Translations under genes and position numbers: made by a program
The notes under the pieces: model-generated
Told to the model about the DNA's origin: nothing
Databases searched by the model: none
Seen by the model: only the letters and a program-made list of their open reading frames with translations
Assembly (NCBI GenBank): GCA_025362795.1
Contig: JANYFE010000046.1
Location: 1 to 41,760, forward strand
Direction of reading: 5' to 3'
Length of the DNA: 41,760 bases
DNA from: Rhodobacterales bacterium
GTDB lineage: Bacteria > Pseudomonadota > Alphaproteobacteria > Rhodobacterales > Rhodobacteraceae
Part shown: one piece after another, positions 16,099-24,498 of the stretch
Numbering within the stretch: position 1 is the first letter of the stretch
Layout: each line of letters opens with the position of its first letter

Positions 16099-17477
16099 AG
16101 GGCTTCACTCTCCTCACCCAACTTGTCCGCATTCTGTTCCAGCCACGGTTCCAGCCAGCGCGTGTGGAACTGCCCGGCTTGCACGCCCGCATCGCGCGCC
16201 AGCGCCTGATGCAGCGGTTTGGTGGTGGGCAACCCGCCGACCTCAAGTTCATCCAGCGCACGGGCCATCCGGGTTATGGCCGCAGCACGGGTTTCATCCC
16301 AGACGATCAGCTTGCCCAGCAGTGAATCATAGAACGGCGGCACGGTGTAACCCTGATACAGCATTGTATCAAACCGCACCCCCGGCCCGCCCGGCACTTT
16401 CAGACTGGTGATCGTGCCCGGTCCGGGTTTGAAGCCCTGCGCCGGGTCTTCCGCACAAATCCGCACCTCGATAGCGTGGCCATTCAGGCGGACTTGGCCT
16501 TGAGTAAACCGCAACGGCTCCCCGCCCGCGATACGCAGCATTTCGCGCACAAGGTCGATGCCGGTGATCATCTCTGTCACCGGATGTTCCACCTGAATCC
16601 GCGTGTTCATCTCGATAAAGTAGAAGTGGCCCGAGGCGTCGTCGTACAGATACTCCAGCGTCCCCGCGCCGCGGTAGTTGACCGCCTTGGCCAGCGCAAC
16701 AGCTGAAGCGCACAGCTTTTCCCGCATCGCTTGCGGCAGGGCGGCGGAAGGCGCCTCTTCCCACACCTTCTGGCGGCGGCGCTGCAAGGAACATTCGCGC
16801 TCAAAGCAGTGGATGACATTGGTGCCATCGCCAAGAATCTGAACTTCGATATGGCGGGCGCGCTCAATGACCTTTTCCATATACAGGCCACCGTCGCCAA
16901 AGGCCGCCTTCGCCTCGGCACTGGCCTGCGGCATCAACCGTTCGAATTCTTCCATATCTTGGGCAATGCGAATGCCCCGGCCACCGCCCCCGGCTGCGGC
17001 CTTGATCATCACCGGGAAGCCGATGGCAAGGGCGATGTTGCGGGCGCTACCCAAGTCATCAATGCGCCCGTCAGACCCCGGCACCACCGGCACACCGGCG
17101 GATTCAGCAGCCACACGGGCCGCCACCTTGTCGCCCATCACCCGGATCGAATCACCTTTGGGACCGACCCAGATCAGGCCAGCCGCCTCTACCGCATCGG
17201 CAAAATCGGCGTTTTCGGCCAAAAACCCATAGCCCGGATGCACCGCATCGGCCCCGGTATCCACCGCAGCCTTCAGGATATTGGCGATGTTGAGGTAGGA
17301 TTTCGCGGCCATCGGCGGCCCGATATTGACCGCCTCATCCGCCATCCGCACGGCCAGACTGTCCGCATCCGCCGCCGAATGAACCTGCACTGTCGCAATA
17401 CCCAGTTCCTGCGCCGCGCGGATGATCCGCACGGCGATCTCTCCGCGGTTGGCGATCAGAAGCTTCCGGATCGCCAT
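16095..17477 (-). CDS. biotin carboxylase subunit (AccC-like)
   Basis: A 460-residue ATP-grasp enzyme that carboxylates biotin on a carrier protein with ATP and bicarbonate. Domains follow AccC order: N-terminal LLIANRGEIAVRIIRAAQEL (6-25), PGYGFLAENADFA (81-93), glycine-rich loop MIKAAAGGGGRGIR (157-170), CSLQRRRQKVWEEAPS (229-244) and EMNTRIQVEHPVTE. The catalytic Arg in NTRIQVEHPVTE is present. It is 2 nt after the carrier gene and overlaps pxpB. This is a dedicated second copy type and not the fatty-acid AccC by context, since no AccB or AccA/D is nearby; its acceptor is most likely the PxpB/PxpC pair. Confidence 0.93.
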   Translation of the reverse strand: MAIRKLLIANRGEIAVRIIRAAQELGIATVQVHSAADADSLAVRMADEAVNIGPPMAAKSYLNIANILKAAVDTGADAVHPGYGFLAENADFADAVEAAGLIWVGPKGDSIRVMGDKVAARVAAESAGVPVVPGSDGRIDDLGSARNIALAIGFPVMIKAAAGGGGRGIRIAQDMEEFERLMPQASAEAKAAFGDGGLYMEKVIERARHIEVQILGDGTNVIHCFERECSLQRRRQKVWEEAPSAALPQAMREKLCASAVALAKAVNYRGAGTLEYLYDDASGHFYFIEMNTRIQVEHPVTEMITGIDLVREMLRIAGGEPLRFTQGQVRLNGHAIEVRICAEDPAQGFKPGPGTITSLKVPGGPGVRFDTMLYQGYTVPPFYDSLLGKLIVWDETRAAAITRMARALDELEVGGLPTTKPLHQALARDAGVQAGQFHTRWLEPWLEQNADKLGEESEAL

Positions 17478-17479
17478 GC

Positions 17480-17716
17480 TCAGGCCAGTTCGATCAGCGG
17501 TTGGCCCGCCATCACAGGCTCCTCATCCTCGGCAATAAACGCAACCAGAGTGCCCGCCTGATCTGCCGTCACCTCGTGAAAGGACTTCATCACTTCGATC
17601 AGCCCGATCACATCGCCTACCGCGATGACATCACCCACCACCTTGAAGGCAGGCTGATCCGGCGACGGCCTGCTGTAGAACGTGCCGGGCAGGGGCGAGA
17701 GGATTTGTTTGCTCAT
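17480..17716 (-). CDS. biotin carrier protein (AccB-like lipoyl/biotinyl domain)
   Basis: A 78-residue single-domain carrier. SPLPGTFYSRPSPDQPAF matches the AccB pattern PMVGTFYRSPSPDAKPF. The biotin acceptor is Lys44 in EVMKS (usual EAMKM), in the expected hairpin, with V in place of A and S in place of M. It lacks the N-terminal proline-rich arm of full AccB. The ATG at 17716 starts the homology; the frame is open upstream to 17854 but that part is antisense-like to pxpA. It lies 13 nt after pxpA and 2 nt before the biotin carboxylase. Confidence 0.9.
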   Translation of the reverse strand: MSKQILSPLPGTFYSRPSPDQPAFKVVGDVIAVGDVIGLIEVMKSFHEVTADQAGTLVAFIAEDEEPVMAGQPLIELA

Positions 17717-17729
17717 GGTGCGGACCTTT

Positions 17730-18458
17730 TCAGCGCGTTGCATTAAGATGAGTGATAGCGTCACGCACCGCCTGGGCGAGTGATACGGCATTCGGCGTAT
17801 CCGAATGCACGCAGATCGTATCGGCGCGCACAGCGACGTCAACGCCCCCCACACTGGTGACCTTGCCTTCTTTCATCGCGCGAATGCAGGCGGCAGCGGC
17901 TTTGGCCGCATCCGTCGGCGCATGTTCGCGGGTGATGATCAGGCCGCCGGCATCGTTGTAATCCAGATCCGCGTAGAATTCCGACAGGAAAACATGGCCG
18001 CGCGCCGGATAGATCGTTTCATGCAGGGTGCCAACCATGCCGAACAGCGGCACGTTGAAGATGTCGGCGGCATCGCAGATGGCATGGGCGATATCCTCCA
18101 TCCGGGCGGCCATGCCGTAAAGCGAGCCGTGCGGCTTGATGTGGTTCAACGCCATCCCCTCGGCCTGAAGGAAGCCTTTCAGCGCCCCGATCTGGTAGAT
18201 GATGCAGTTGGTCATCTCTTCCCGCCCGATTTTCATTTCGCGGCGGCCAAAGCCTTGCAGGTCGGGCAAGGACGGATGCGCGCCCACCCTCACGCCATGC
18301 TTTTTGGCCAGTTGCACGGTAGTCCGCATGTGGTTGTAGTCAGAGGCGTGAAAGCCGCAGGCGACGTTGGCCACGTCGATCAGCGGCATCAGGCCCGAAT
18401 CATCCCCGATGCGGTACAGGCCAAAGCTTTCGCCCATGTCGCAGTTTAGCAAAGTCAT
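17730..18458 (-). CDS. pxpA: 5-oxoprolinase subunit PxpA (LamB/YcsF family)
   Basis: A 242-residue TIM-barrel-like protein of the LamB/YcsF family. The start MTLLNCDMGESFGLYRIGDD matches the family LNCDxGEsFG opening, and CGFHASD, GAHPSLPDLQGFGRR and HIKPHGSLYG are the conserved metal/substrate-site motifs. In E. coli PxpA with PxpB/PxpC opens 5-oxoproline using ATP. ATG at 18458 is where homology begins. It sits between hyuA (11 nt) and the biotin carrier (13 nt). Substrate in this system may be another lactam or amide. Confidence 0.93.
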   Translation of the reverse strand: MTLLNCDMGESFGLYRIGDDSGLMPLIDVANVACGFHASDYNHMRTTVQLAKKHGVRVGAHPSLPDLQGFGRREMKIGREEMTNCIIYQIGALKGFLQAEGMALNHIKPHGSLYGMAARMEDIAHAICDAADIFNVPLFGMVGTLHETIYPARGHVFLSEFYADLDYNDAGGLIITREHAPTDAAKAAAACIRAMKEGKVTSVGGVDVAVRADTICVHSDTPNAVSLAQAVRDAITHLNATR

Positions 18459-18469
18459 GACTGTTCCCT

Positions 18470-20551
18470 TCACGCGTCCATCATATTGACAAGGTAGACA
18501 CCGCTCTCGTGCAACTCTGCCTCCCAACCGGGTTCGATGACAAGGGTCGTGGTCACTTCCTCGATCACAGCGGGCCCGGTGATGCGGTCACCCGCCCCCA
18601 GTCGGGCCCCGGCATATACCGGCGCATCCTGCGGGTTGGCAGAGGCGTCGAAGATCATCGGGCGGGTGCCTTCAAGGGCTGAGGCGGCGCCCTTGCCGGG
18701 GGCGACGGTCATGCGGTTCGGGCGATCCACCCGGCCCCAGATGGCGCTTTCGACGTTGACGATCTCGACCACGCTTCGACGTTCGGAATAGGTGTAAAGC
18801 TCTTCATGTCGGGCGTGGAACGCCTCGATCAGTTTGCCAAGGGCGGGTTCGTCGATGGCGAAGGGTTCGATATCCACTGTACATTCATGCACTTGGCCGA
18901 CATACCGCATGTCAAGGCTGCGCCGGATTGAGATGCGGTCCTTGTCAAAGCCATCCCGCGTAAGATCGGCGACGCCACGCGTCTCCAAACCGTTGAACAG
19001 CCCGTCCAGCTTTTGCGCGGCACCTTCCGCATCCAAGCGGACCGGCGCAGGTGCCATGTAGTTGTATTTGACGTCGGAAATGATCTGCCCATAGGCGCAC
19101 AGCCCCGACGCGAGTTTCGAGATCAGCACCCGCCGGATGCCCATTTCCCGCGCCAGCGCCGTGATATGCGCGCCGGTGGCCCCGCCCGCACAGTTCAGCA
19201 CGAAATCGCGCGGGTCATAGCCCCGTTCCACCGAAACGCGGCGGATGGCGTTGACCATGTTGTTGTTGACGATTTTGAACATGCCGTAAGCGGCGTTTTC
19301 CACCGACAGGCCCAACGGATCCGCAATGCGCGCTTTGATGGCAGCCCGCGCCTTTTCGGTGTTCAGCGGCAGACGCCCGCCGATCAGACCATCGGGGTTG
19401 ATATAGCCCAGAACAAGGTTGGCATCCGTCGTCGTCGGTTGGGTGCCGCCCTGATCATAGGACGCGGGTCCCGGTTCAGACCCTGCCGATTGCGGCCCCA
19501 TCTGCATCAGTCCCATAGTGTCGATCCAGCCAATCGAGCCGCCGCCCGCGCCCAAAGTTTCGACTTGAATCATCGGAATGCCGATGCGGTAGCGCAGGAA
19601 GTCGATGTTTTTCGACACATTGGCCCGGCCATCCCGCGTCAGCGTGATGTCAAACGACGTGCCGCCCATATCGACCGTGATGATGTTTTTCATCCCCCAG
19701 GGTTCGGCGATATACAAAGCCGCCTGCGGGGCCGAGGCGGGGCCGGAGTTGATTGCATAGACCGACTGATCGGACACAACCGAACCCAGCGCCAGACCGC
19801 CGTTCGACTGGAAATAACGCACCGGGTTTCTGGACCCAAGGCTGCGGAAATAACCGTCCACCGCCTCGACATAGCGGGTCAGGATCGGGGCGAGGTAGGC
19901 GTTCACGATGGCGGTTGAGGTGCGGGTGTATTCGCGTACCTGTGGGTAAAGCTGGCTGCCCACGGTCAGGCGGACATCCGGCATCATCTCGCGCACAATC
20001 TCGGCGGCGCGCCGTTCGTGTTGGGGGTGCAGCACCGACCAGACGAAGGAAATCGCCACGGACTCAACGCATTCGCGCAGGAAATGGCGGCAGGCCTCGC
20101 GCACGTCGTCTTCGTTCATCGGAGTGTGGACGACCCCGGTGGAGATCACCCGTTCTGACACGCCCCGGCGCAGATAGCGCGGCACCAGCATGGTGGCGGG
20201 CGGATATTCCGGGTCATAGCGATAACCGTCTTCCTTGTGACCCAGGCGGATTTCGATGCTGTCCTCGTGGCCTTTGGTGGCGATCAGGCCTGCTTTCGCG
20301 CCCTTGTGCTGGATCAGCGCGTTCAGGCCAACCGTGGTACCGTTGATGCAAAGGTCGGCGTTTGACACGATCTCTGTCGCCGCAATTCCGGTTTCATCTT
20401 CAATCAGCTTCAGACCGTTGCGGATGGCGAGGGTGGGGTCCTGCGGGGTGGACAGCGCCTTGAAGATGCGCACATCGCCCGTGCGGTCGGCGAGGATGAA
20501 GTCGGTGAAGGTGCCGCCGGCGTCGATGCCCAGACGATATTGGTTTTGCAT
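18470..20551 (-). CDS. hyuA: hydantoinase/oxoprolinase family subunit A (HyuA-like), copy 1
   Basis: A 693-residue ATPase-fold subunit of the HyuA/oxoprolinase/acetone-carboxylase superfamily. GIDAGGTFTDFIL (8-20) and VDMGGTSFDIT are the two phosphate motifs of the ASKHA fold, with GAGGGSIG and the conserved NCAGGATGAHI. The segment DMRYVGQVHECTV resembles the carboxylase-like branch (acetophenone/acetone carboxylase beta-type), whereas copy 2 has the commoner RYVGQGFEL. Such proteins phosphorylate a substrate carbonyl with ATP to drive ring opening or carboxylation. It acts with HyuB encoded 14 nt upstream. Function on lactam, hydantoin or ketone cannot be decided by sequence alone. Confidence 0.88.
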   Translation of the reverse strand: MQNQYRLGIDAGGTFTDFILADRTGDVRIFKALSTPQDPTLAIRNGLKLIEDETGIAATEIVSNADLCINGTTVGLNALIQHKGAKAGLIATKGHEDSIEIRLGHKEDGYRYDPEYPPATMLVPRYLRRGVSERVISTGVVHTPMNEDDVREACRHFLRECVESVAISFVWSVLHPQHERRAAEIVREMMPDVRLTVGSQLYPQVREYTRTSTAIVNAYLAPILTRYVEAVDGYFRSLGSRNPVRYFQSNGGLALGSVVSDQSVYAINSGPASAPQAALYIAEPWGMKNIITVDMGGTSFDITLTRDGRANVSKNIDFLRYRIGIPMIQVETLGAGGGSIGWIDTMGLMQMGPQSAGSEPGPASYDQGGTQPTTTDANLVLGYINPDGLIGGRLPLNTEKARAAIKARIADPLGLSVENAAYGMFKIVNNNMVNAIRRVSVERGYDPRDFVLNCAGGATGAHITALAREMGIRRVLISKLASGLCAYGQIISDVKYNYMAPAPVRLDAEGAAQKLDGLFNGLETRGVADLTRDGFDKDRISIRRSLDMRYVGQVHECTVDIEPFAIDEPALGKLIEAFHARHEELYTYSERRSVVEIVNVESAIWGRVDRPNRMTVAPGKGAASALEGTRPMIFDASANPQDAPVYAGARLGAGDRITGPAVIEEVTTTLVIEPGWEAELHESGVYLVNMMDA

Positions 20552-20565
20552 GGGTTTGGTCCTTT

Positions 20566-22323
20566 TCAGGCAGCGGAGGTTGCGCGCAGGGCGGCGGTGG
20601 CAGGATGATCGATCTCAAGGGCCGCGAAGTTGGCAAAGACCACGCCGTAGTCCAGCCGCGCCCCCGCCTCGCTGACCAGTCCGTTGCGGACGTCGTCAAC
20701 CACTCGGGCTAGGTCGCGCTGAAAGGCAATGCCAAAGCCGCCGCCGCCGGGGTTGCGGTTGGCTGCCCGTTCGCCGGGGTGAATGATTTCGATGACGTTG
20801 TTGGTGATCACCTCGGTAGCACCATTGCGGGTCAGCTCCAGAGAACCAACCTTGGGCGCGATCATGGCAGATTTGGCACCCGCTGCCCCCATGGCAGGAA
20901 TGCGGCGGCCTTCGCCAAAGGTGATCAACGTCATCGGGCTGTCCAGCGGCTCCACCTCCCAGCAGGTGCCGGAACCGCCACGATTGCGGCCCGCACCGCC
21001 CGAATCGACCATCAGCGAATAGCGGTGGATGATGATGGGATAGGAATGTTCCAGCATCTCGATATCGCCAGAGGTCAGCGCACCAAAGCAGCATTCCGGC
21101 CCGCAGGCGTGCCATCCGTCCTGGTTGGCCGTAGCCCCGGCACCTGAGATGATCGAGGCGAGGACCATCGTCACATACTCCTCGTCATGGCGCTTGTCCC
21201 AGCCTGCAATGTTGCAGCCGTTGGCATGGCCCCAGCTTGCGCAAACCTTGTCAGGTGCGGCCTGTTCAAAAGCCAGCCGCACGGCGTCGGTCAGCGTCTC
21301 CATCGGCGTGGTGGTGCAGTTCATATGCGGCGCGGGGGACTTGGCGTTGCACAAGGTGCCCTTCGGACCCATGTCGGTGGAAACGCAGCGGTACAGCCCC
21401 TCGTTATACGGCGGCGGCAGTTGCGCGAACATCATCAGGCCAAGATAGACGCCCGAGTGGCTGTTGCCCTCATAGCTATTGATGAAATACGGTATCTGCG
21501 GCGGCGACTGGATGGCGATGTGGCAGCTGTCGCCCGTGATGGTCACTGTGGCGGTGATGTCGAAATCGCCAAAGCCGTGGCCGGCATCCTCCAGAATGGC
21601 GGTGCCAACATAGGTGCCGTCGGGCACCTTGGCGATCAAGCTGCGCATATGCGCCTCGGCCATATCCAGAAGTTCGGCAATGCAGGTCTGCACAGTGTCC
21701 TTGCCGTATTTGTCCATCAGGCCGATCAGCGCGCGCGCGCCCACCTTGCAGGCCCCGATCAGCGCGTTGAAGTCGCCCTGCTGGTCACGCCGGGCACGCA
21801 TGTTGGACAACAAGAGGTTCATAACGTCATTGCGTGGCTTGCCCTTGTCCCACAGCTTCAAGGGCGGAATGCGCAGACCCTCGGCATAGATTTCCGTAGC
21901 GGCAGGGTTGTAGCCTGCGGGAACCGGACCACCAATGTCGGTCAGATGGCCCTTGCAGACGGTCCAGAACACCAGTTCGCCCTGATAGAACACCGGGTAA
22001 TACATGCAGGTGTCGATGATGTGCGAGCCGCCGTATTCCGGATCATTGTGCAAGATCAGGTCGCCATCGTGGATGTCGCCCTCAAAATACTTGGCCACCG
22101 ATTTCATCGCCGGGATGAGCGAGCCGAGGTGGATCGGAATATCCTGGCCTTGCAAGATCATCTCTGGCGTCGCGTTGAAAAGCGCCGTCGAATAGTCATG
22201 CGCCAGATTGAACACCGACGACCGCGCCGTCTGTTCCAGCGTCAGCGTCATCTCCCGCTGAGTGGTTTCCAGCACGCCGCGCACGACGGACAGGGTTATC
22301 GGGTCAACCTTGGCTTGGGACAT
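20566..22323 (-). CDS. hyuB: hydantoinase/oxoprolinase family subunit B (HyuB-like), copy 1
   Basis: A 585-residue HyuB subunit. It starts VDPITLSVVRGVLETTQREM and contains QGQDIPIHLGSLIP, DLILHNDPEYGGSHI and the C-terminal glycine-rich NPGGGGFG, all conserved in HyuB and in acetone/acetophenone carboxylase alpha subunits. His and Asp residues in LILHNDPEYGGSHIID are candidate metal ligands. An unusual number of cysteines (HACGPECCFG, GTCWEVE) sits in the central part. ATG at 22323 has a GAAAGAG-like ribosome site; upstream extension runs into the control region. First gene of operon B, divergent from the AraC gene. Confidence 0.88.
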   Translation of the reverse strand: MSQAKVDPITLSVVRGVLETTQREMTLTLEQTARSSVFNLAHDYSTALFNATPEMILQGQDIPIHLGSLIPAMKSVAKYFEGDIHDGDLILHNDPEYGGSHIIDTCMYYPVFYQGELVFWTVCKGHLTDIGGPVPAGYNPAATEIYAEGLRIPPLKLWDKGKPRNDVMNLLLSNMRARRDQQGDFNALIGACKVGARALIGLMDKYGKDTVQTCIAELLDMAEAHMRSLIAKVPDGTYVGTAILEDAGHGFGDFDITATVTITGDSCHIAIQSPPQIPYFINSYEGNSHSGVYLGLMMFAQLPPPYNEGLYRCVSTDMGPKGTLCNAKSPAPHMNCTTTPMETLTDAVRLAFEQAAPDKVCASWGHANGCNIAGWDKRHDEEYVTMVLASIISGAGATANQDGWHACGPECCFGALTSGDIEMLEHSYPIIIHRYSLMVDSGGAGRNRGGSGTCWEVEPLDSPMTLITFGEGRRIPAMGAAGAKSAMIAPKVGSLELTRNGATEVITNNVIEIIHPGERAANRNPGGGGFGIAFQRDLARVVDDVRNGLVSEAGARLDYGVVFANFAALEIDHPATAALRATSAA

Positions 22324-22539
22324 CGGGCGTTCTCTTTCCAAATGGGGCAGGACACGCCCGTGCAAGCCGCAGGATGCACCTTTTGGCGGCCCCGGTCTTG
22401 CGCCAAAGCGAGCAAGCTTTTGTCAGCCCGCGCACTGAATGGGCCGGGTTTGCGCAAACGCACCTGCCAAACTTCTCCTTGCAATGGGCTTTGGCTTTAC
22501 CCAAAGTTTGCGCAATCAGCTTTGCCCGGGGGCAATCAG
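22324..22539. promoter_or_regulatory. divergent control region between hyuB and the AraC-family gene
   Basis: This 216-bp gap should hold promoters in both directions. GTTTGCGCAAAC (22448-22459) is a perfect 12-bp palindrome and GTTTGCGCAA recurs at 22506-22515; a weaker version, CTTGCGCCAAAG, is at 22397-22408. CTTTGG-ctttac-CCAAAG (22489-22506) is an inverted repeat touching the second copy. Repeated sites of this type are expected for an AraC regulator controlling its neighbours. I see no convincing -35/-10 pair, which fits an activator-dependent promoter. Confidence 0.6.
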
Positions 22540-23490
22540 ATGAGTGTCACGGCCCACAGCACCAGCCTTCTGCCGCGCGCCGCGCGGGCCGGGCACTGGA
22601 ACGCTGTGATCGCCAAGACCTATTTTCCCCTGCACCTGACCTACCGCAATGCCGCAACCTTTGATGGCCGGCTCGAACATCAGGCGCTGGGCGATTTGTC
22701 CTTGTCGCGCTTGCAGACCGAACCCGTGCAATACGAACGCCACCCCCGCCACATCGCGGGTGCGTCTGAAGAACAATACCTGATCACCATCCCGCGCCGC
22801 TCTCCGGTGGAATTCCGCCAGTTGGGGCGTGAGGTGCGCTGTGACCCCGGCGGCTTCATCATCGAACGCGGCGATGAACCTTACCGGTTTTCGTATGAGG
22901 CCGCGAACGACCTGTGCGTGCTGAAGGTGGCCAAGCCCATACTGGCCAACCGTCTGCGCAACCCGGATCGCTTTTGCGCACAGGTGTTCAACGGGCGCGA
23001 TGGGCTGGGCGGCCTTTTCACCACGATGGCGCAGCAGGTTCAGGCGCAGGCCACGTCAGACCTTGCGGCGGGTGCCGTGCTGGGGCGCCAATTGATCGAG
23101 CTGTTGACGCTGGCCCTCGACCGCACCAGCGGTTCCGCCGACGTGGCGCTCAGCTCGGTGCGGGCGGCCCATCTGAAGCGGGCCGAGGACGTGATCCGCC
23201 GGAACCTGTCCAACCCTGACCTGTCGCCCGATCTGGTGGCCGAGGCCTGCGGCATTTCCAAACGCTACCTGCATGAGATTTTTGCCGATGGGAACGGCAC
23301 CGTGTCGCAACACATCCGCGAACAGCGCCTGATCGCGGCCCGCAACATGTTGCAAATGCCCAACGCCGGCCCGATGTCAGATATTGCCTATCGCTTCGGC
23401 TTTTCCGATCAGGCGCAGTTCTCGCGGCTGTTCAAGGCGATGTTTGGCCAGACTCCCAGCGGCTACCGGGCCAGCCAGACCAGTCGCTAG
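22540..23490 (+). CDS. AraC-family transcriptional regulator
   Basis: A 316-residue activator-type regulator. The N-terminal two-thirds is an AraC-binding-like cupin domain (RRSPVEFRQLGREV, CDPGGFIIERGDEPYRF). The C-terminal AraC/XylS domain, about residues 205-312, contains the two helix-turn-helix units LVAEACGISKRYLHEIF and MSDIAYRFGFSDQAQFSRLF followed by GQTPSGYR. ATG at 22540 is where homology begins; the frame is open far upstream but there it lies opposite hyuB. It is divergent from operon B, so it very likely regulates it. Its stop TAG shares the tetranucleotide CTAG with the stop of the convergent LysR gene. Confidence 0.92.
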   Translation: MSVTAHSTSLLPRAARAGHWNAVIAKTYFPLHLTYRNAATFDGRLEHQALGDLSLSRLQTEPVQYERHPRHIAGASEEQYLITIPRRSPVEFRQLGREVRCDPGGFIIERGDEPYRFSYEAANDLCVLKVAKPILANRLRNPDRFCAQVFNGRDGLGGLFTTMAQQVQAQATSDLAAGAVLGRQLIELLTLALDRTSGSADVALSSVRAAHLKRAEDVIRRNLSNPDLSPDLVAEACGISKRYLHEIFADGNGTVSQHIREQRLIAARNMLQMPNAGPMSDIAYRFGFSDQAQFSRLFKAMFGQTPSGYRASQTSR

Positions 23491-24410
23491 ACCCGGCCAA
23501 GCCAAGCGCCCGATTGCAGCAACCGTTCGATATGTTCGCGGATCAGACGCACCACGGCGCGTGTCGCAGGCGCATTGGCGCGCTGCGGGGCATGAGCTAA
23601 GACCAGTTCCCGGCTGATCACCGGATCAACGATCTTCTGCACCACCAACTCGCCGGAATCGAGCTCCGCCTGCACCGCCGTCACCGGCAGGATGGTGCGG
23701 ATCGTGCCAGAGGTCACAAGGCCCCGGATGGTGGGCAAAGTCTCCAACTCCATCGCGACGGTCAGGTTGACCTGGGCCCGCGCGCAAGCCTCGTCGACCA
23801 GAATGCGCAGGCCATGCGGCGCGCCGGGCAAAGCAAGGTCTTCGCCCTCCAGATCGCGCAGTCTGACGGTGGCCCCTTGACCCAAAGGCGGCGCTTGTCG
23901 GGCCGAGACGAGGTACATATCCTCAAACAGCAGATGTTCGGCATCGGGGAAGGTTCCGGCGCGCACCTTGTAAACCACGGCCAGATCGACACGGCCGCTG
24001 GCCAGCCATTCGGCCACAAAGCCGCTGAACCCTTCGCGCACCCGCATCTGAATGCCCGGATAATCGGCCCGGATTTGCGACAGAAGCGGCGACAGCAACA
24101 CCAGCCCGACCGAGGGCGGAACGCCTAAAGTCACCACGCCCTGCACTGTGGAGCAGGTCGCACCGATATCCACGCGGATCTGCGCCACATCGGCCAGCAC
24201 GCGGCGGGCGCGGGTCAGCAAAGTCTCTCCAACCTCGGTCACCACAACACCACGTCCGTTGCGGTAAAACAGCGTCACGCCAAGGTCGAGCTCCAGTTCG
24301 CGGATGCGGCGGCTTAAAGCGGATTGCGCGATGTTGTGCGCCATGGCCGCTTTGGAAAAACTGCCCGTCTCTGCGATCGAGATGAAATACTGAAAGTCGC
24401 GCAGATCCAT
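23487..24410 (-). CDS. LysR-family transcriptional regulator (operon C)
   Basis: A 307-residue LysR regulator. The N-terminal winged helix is MDLRDFQYFISIAETGSFSK ... AQSALSRRIRELELDLGVTL, followed by a periplasmic-binding-like effector domain (VTLGVPPSVGLVLLSPLL, FSGFVAEWLASGRVDLAVVY). The style resembles Nac/Cbl-like regulators of nitrogen or aromatic metabolism. ATG at 24410 begins the homology. It is 88 nt after hyuB copy 2, so it is likely the last gene of operon C, or has its own promoter in that gap. The T-N11-A palindrome at 31645-31669 upstream of operon C is a candidate operator. Confidence 0.92.
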   Translation of the reverse strand: MDLRDFQYFISIAETGSFSKAAMAHNIAQSALSRRIRELELDLGVTLFYRNGRGVVVTEVGETLLTRARRVLADVAQIRVDIGATCSTVQGVVTLGVPPSVGLVLLSPLLSQIRADYPGIQMRVREGFSGFVAEWLASGRVDLAVVYKVRAGTFPDAEHLLFEDMYLVSARQAPPLGQGATVRLRDLEGEDLALPGAPHGLRILVDEACARAQVNLTVAMELETLPTIRGLVTSGTIRTILPVTAVQAELDSGELVVQKIVDPVISRELVLAHAPQRANAPATRAVVRLIREHIERLLQSGAWLGRV

Positions 24411-24498
24411 GGCCCCGGCCCCGATGCGAAAAAGACTGCGGCGGCAGAACAAGCCCGCCGCCGCGTTGCACAAAGGGGAGGACCGGACGCGCCGACTG

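Noticed and set aside
21187-22539. Upstream extension of the AraC gene frame
   Set aside because: It is antisense to hyuB and the control region; AraC-family homology begins at the ATG at 22540.
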